From JACQCV01 sp964639675 (GTDB lineage Bacteria; Patescibacteriota; Minisyncoccia; Phycocordibacterales; UBA12445): a stretch of 50,570 bases of DNA. The translations under genes and the position numbers were made by a program. The notes below the pieces were generated by a model that worked only from the letters and a program-made list of their open reading frames with translations, did no database searches and was not told the DNA's origin. This document shows, piece after piece, positions 49,267-50,570 of the stretch (position 1 is its first letter; the number at the start of each line of letters is the position of its first letter). The stretch spans positions 1-50,570 of the forward strand of contig CAZXEK010000041.1 in NCBI GenBank assembly GCA_964639675.1. Reading direction: 5' to 3'.

Positions 49267-50292
49267 ATGAATAATAAAAAAATAAAAATAGCGATTAATG
49301 GATTTGGTCGTATTGGCCGCCAATTTTTAAAGGTGGCTCTTTCTTTCGACGAATGTGAGGTGGTTGCCATAAATGATCTTGGAGATATTTCCAATCTGGC
49401 TTATCTTCTAGAGTTCGACTCTGTTTACGGTAACTTTAAAGGTGAAATTAGAGTTGGTGACGGGGCGTTAATTGTAAACGGCAGGTCAATAAAGTTTTTA
49501 CAAGAGCCAGATGCTAGCAAATTACCTTGGGGCTTTATGGGTGTGGATGTAGTAATTGAATCCACTGGTAGATTTACATCTTCTGAAAAGGCTAAGGTAC
49601 ATCTGGAGGCAGGTGCTAAAAGGGTTGTCTTGTCTGCTCCAGCTAAAGATGAAGAGACACCGACTTTCACTCCCAACGTTAATGTCGCCGCCTGTGGCAG
49701 CTCGAGGATTACAAGTAATGCCTCTTGCACTACCAACTCTATAACACCCTTAGCCGCTATTTTATCTCAAAATCCGGGTATAAAATATTCTATGGTTACT
49801 ACAGTTCATGGTTATACTGCCGAACAAAGTTTAGTTGATGGTCCAATGCCGGCTCTCCACAAAGATTTTAGAAGGGGGAGAGCAGCTGGCGTCAATATCG
49901 TCCCAACCTCTAGTGGCGCGACGTTAGCCGCAGCCAAAGCCATACCTCTTTTGAAGGATAAGTTTGAGGGTATCGCTCTTCGGGTACCAGTTCCCGCTGG
50001 TTCCATTCTTGATTTTAATTTTGTCTCAATGAGACCTACTTCTGTAGAGGAGGTGAATAATATTTTGATCGAGGAATCTAAAAAGCCGGAGTGGCAAGGA
50101 ATCTTTACAGTTACTGATCGCCCGTTTGTCTCCTCAGATATTTTAGGTAATCCACATGGTTCGATTGCTGACCTGAATTTGACTAGAGTAGTACAGGGGG
50201 AACTTGTTAAGGTGATGGCTTGGTACGATAACGAATGGGGTTATGCTAACCAGCTCTACAAGCATGTTATGAATGTAGCCTCTCTTCTATAG
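49267..50292 (+). CDS. gapA: Glyceraldehyde-3-phosphate dehydrogenase
   Basis: 341 residues. NAD-binding N terminus INGFGRIGRQFLKVAL, the active-site SNASCTTNS with Cys154, then HGYTAEQSLVDGPM, the phosphate-site RGRAAGVNIVPTSSGAT, and WYDNEWGYANQL at the end. It oxidises glyceraldehyde 3-phosphate to 1,3-bisphosphoglycerate, generating NADH, in lower glycolysis. A good promoter places the mRNA start at the ATG. Confidence 0.97.
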   Translation: MNNKKIKIAINGFGRIGRQFLKVALSFDECEVVAINDLGDISNLAYLLEFDSVYGNFKGEIRVGDGALIVNGRSIKFLQEPDASKLPWGFMGVDVVIESTGRFTSSEKAKVHLEAGAKRVVLSAPAKDEETPTFTPNVNVAACGSSRITSNASCTTNSITPLAAILSQNPGIKYSMVTTVHGYTAEQSLVDGPMPALHKDFRRGRAAGVNIVPTSSGATLAAAKAIPLLKDKFEGIALRVPVPAGSILDFNFVSMRPTSVEEVNNILIEESKKPEWQGIFTVTDRPFVSSDILGNPHGSIADLNLTRVVQGELVKVMAWYDNEWGYANQLYKHVMNVASLL

Positions 50293-50349
50293 TTGCCCAA
50301 TTTAAATTTGCTTGTATGGAGGTTAATATTTGGATAGGATATAAATGTT

Positions 50350-50570
50350 ATGAACTTACCTGATATAACTAAGGCCGAACCTATTTTTCACGAATTTAAC
50401 AAAGAACATCTCTCCTCCCTCGAATCCAGACTCCACCTCCGCGAACAGTACGACCAGAGTCTTGCTCTGTTAAACCAAACTGGCCTCCTTCAGATTCTGC
50501 CTGAATCTGGATCATATGGCCTCGTTGGCATAGACGGTAAAGAGTATCCCATACCTAAATACAGAGAAGT
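50350..50570 (+). CDS. Start of an unrecognised protein (3' cut by window edge)
   Basis: ATG at 50350 opens a frame running to the window end (73 complete codons). It begins MNLPDITKAEPIFHEFNKEH and continues with LSSLESRLHLREQYDQSLALLNQTGLL, then SYGLVGIDGKEYPIPKY. No family is recognised; the first 50 residues look helical, followed by a small beta segment. No clear Shine-Dalgarno. It may be co-transcribed with gapA, 57 nt upstream. Confidence 0.65.
   Translation, partial: MNLPDITKAEPIFHEFNKEHLSSLESRLHLREQYDQSLALLNQTGLLQILPESGSYGLVGIDGKEYPIPKYRE

Noticed and set aside
1..50570. tRNA, rRNA, CRISPR or transposase genes
   Set aside because: No GGTTCGA-type T-arm with an acceptor stem, no rRNA stretches, no regularly spaced identical repeats and no transposase motifs were found on either strand by eye.

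Overview
The window reads as a chromosomal piece of an AT-rich bacterium of the Candidate Phyla Radiation (Patescibacteria), most likely a Parcubacteria-type lineage. Supporting signs: ribosomal proteins S5 and L15 are adjacent with no L30 gene between them; S14 is the short four-cysteine zinc type; intergenic gaps are short; lamin-tail-domain secreted proteins are present; small orphan genes are common; and the F-type ATP synthase has very short delta and epsilon subunits. The phylum call is an inference from gene content and order. No rRNA gene, tRNA, CRISPR array or transposase gene was found.

Layout. 1-7.7 kb is a cell-surface block: a 5'-cut hypothetical protein, an ABC exporter, a B12-binding radical SAM enzyme, an O-antigen ligase/TPR membrane protein and a secreted LTD/PKD protein. 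7.8-16.4 kb is accessory: a MOSC protein, a family-4 uracil-DNA glycosylase without its Fe-S cysteines, a cold-shock protein, a PIF1-type helicase, and a membrane protein followed by a 1142-residue secreted phospholipase C/S1-P1-like, LTD and beta-helix protein. Several palindromic repeat elements lie between these genes. 16.5-22.3 kb is the distal ribosomal protein operon (rpsN, rpsH, rplF, rplR, rpsE, rplO, secY, adk, map, ndk), ending in a 56-bp perfect palindrome. A probable 6S RNA with its own promoter and terminator follows. 22.6-27.4 kb carries an MBL/beta-CASP RNase, a LOG-like protein, infC-rpmI-rplT, endonuclease IV and an orphan gene.

27.4-31.4 kb holds secA flanked by long intergenic regions. 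These contain strong hairpins, a tiny transcription unit for a lysine-rich peptide, and a small gene interrupted by an in-frame TAG. 31.4-42.3 kb carries a YjjX-type NTPase, an FAD-linked oxidase, an M20 peptidase, leuS, a sigma-region-4/HARE-HTH regulator, a conserved membrane protein, mltG and small orphan genes. 42.4-48.5 kb is the complete ATP synthase operon (a, c, b, delta, alpha, gamma, beta, epsilon). A carbonic-anhydrase-like protein, GAPDH and a truncated gene close the window.

Two translation-start styles stand out. Many core genes have a -10 box about 7 nt before the start codon (leaderless or nearly so) or no Shine-Dalgarno at all. Many small or accessory genes carry a strong GGAGG-type Shine-Dalgarno. 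Convergent gene pairs are separated by compact hairpin terminators, two of which share the same core hairpin.
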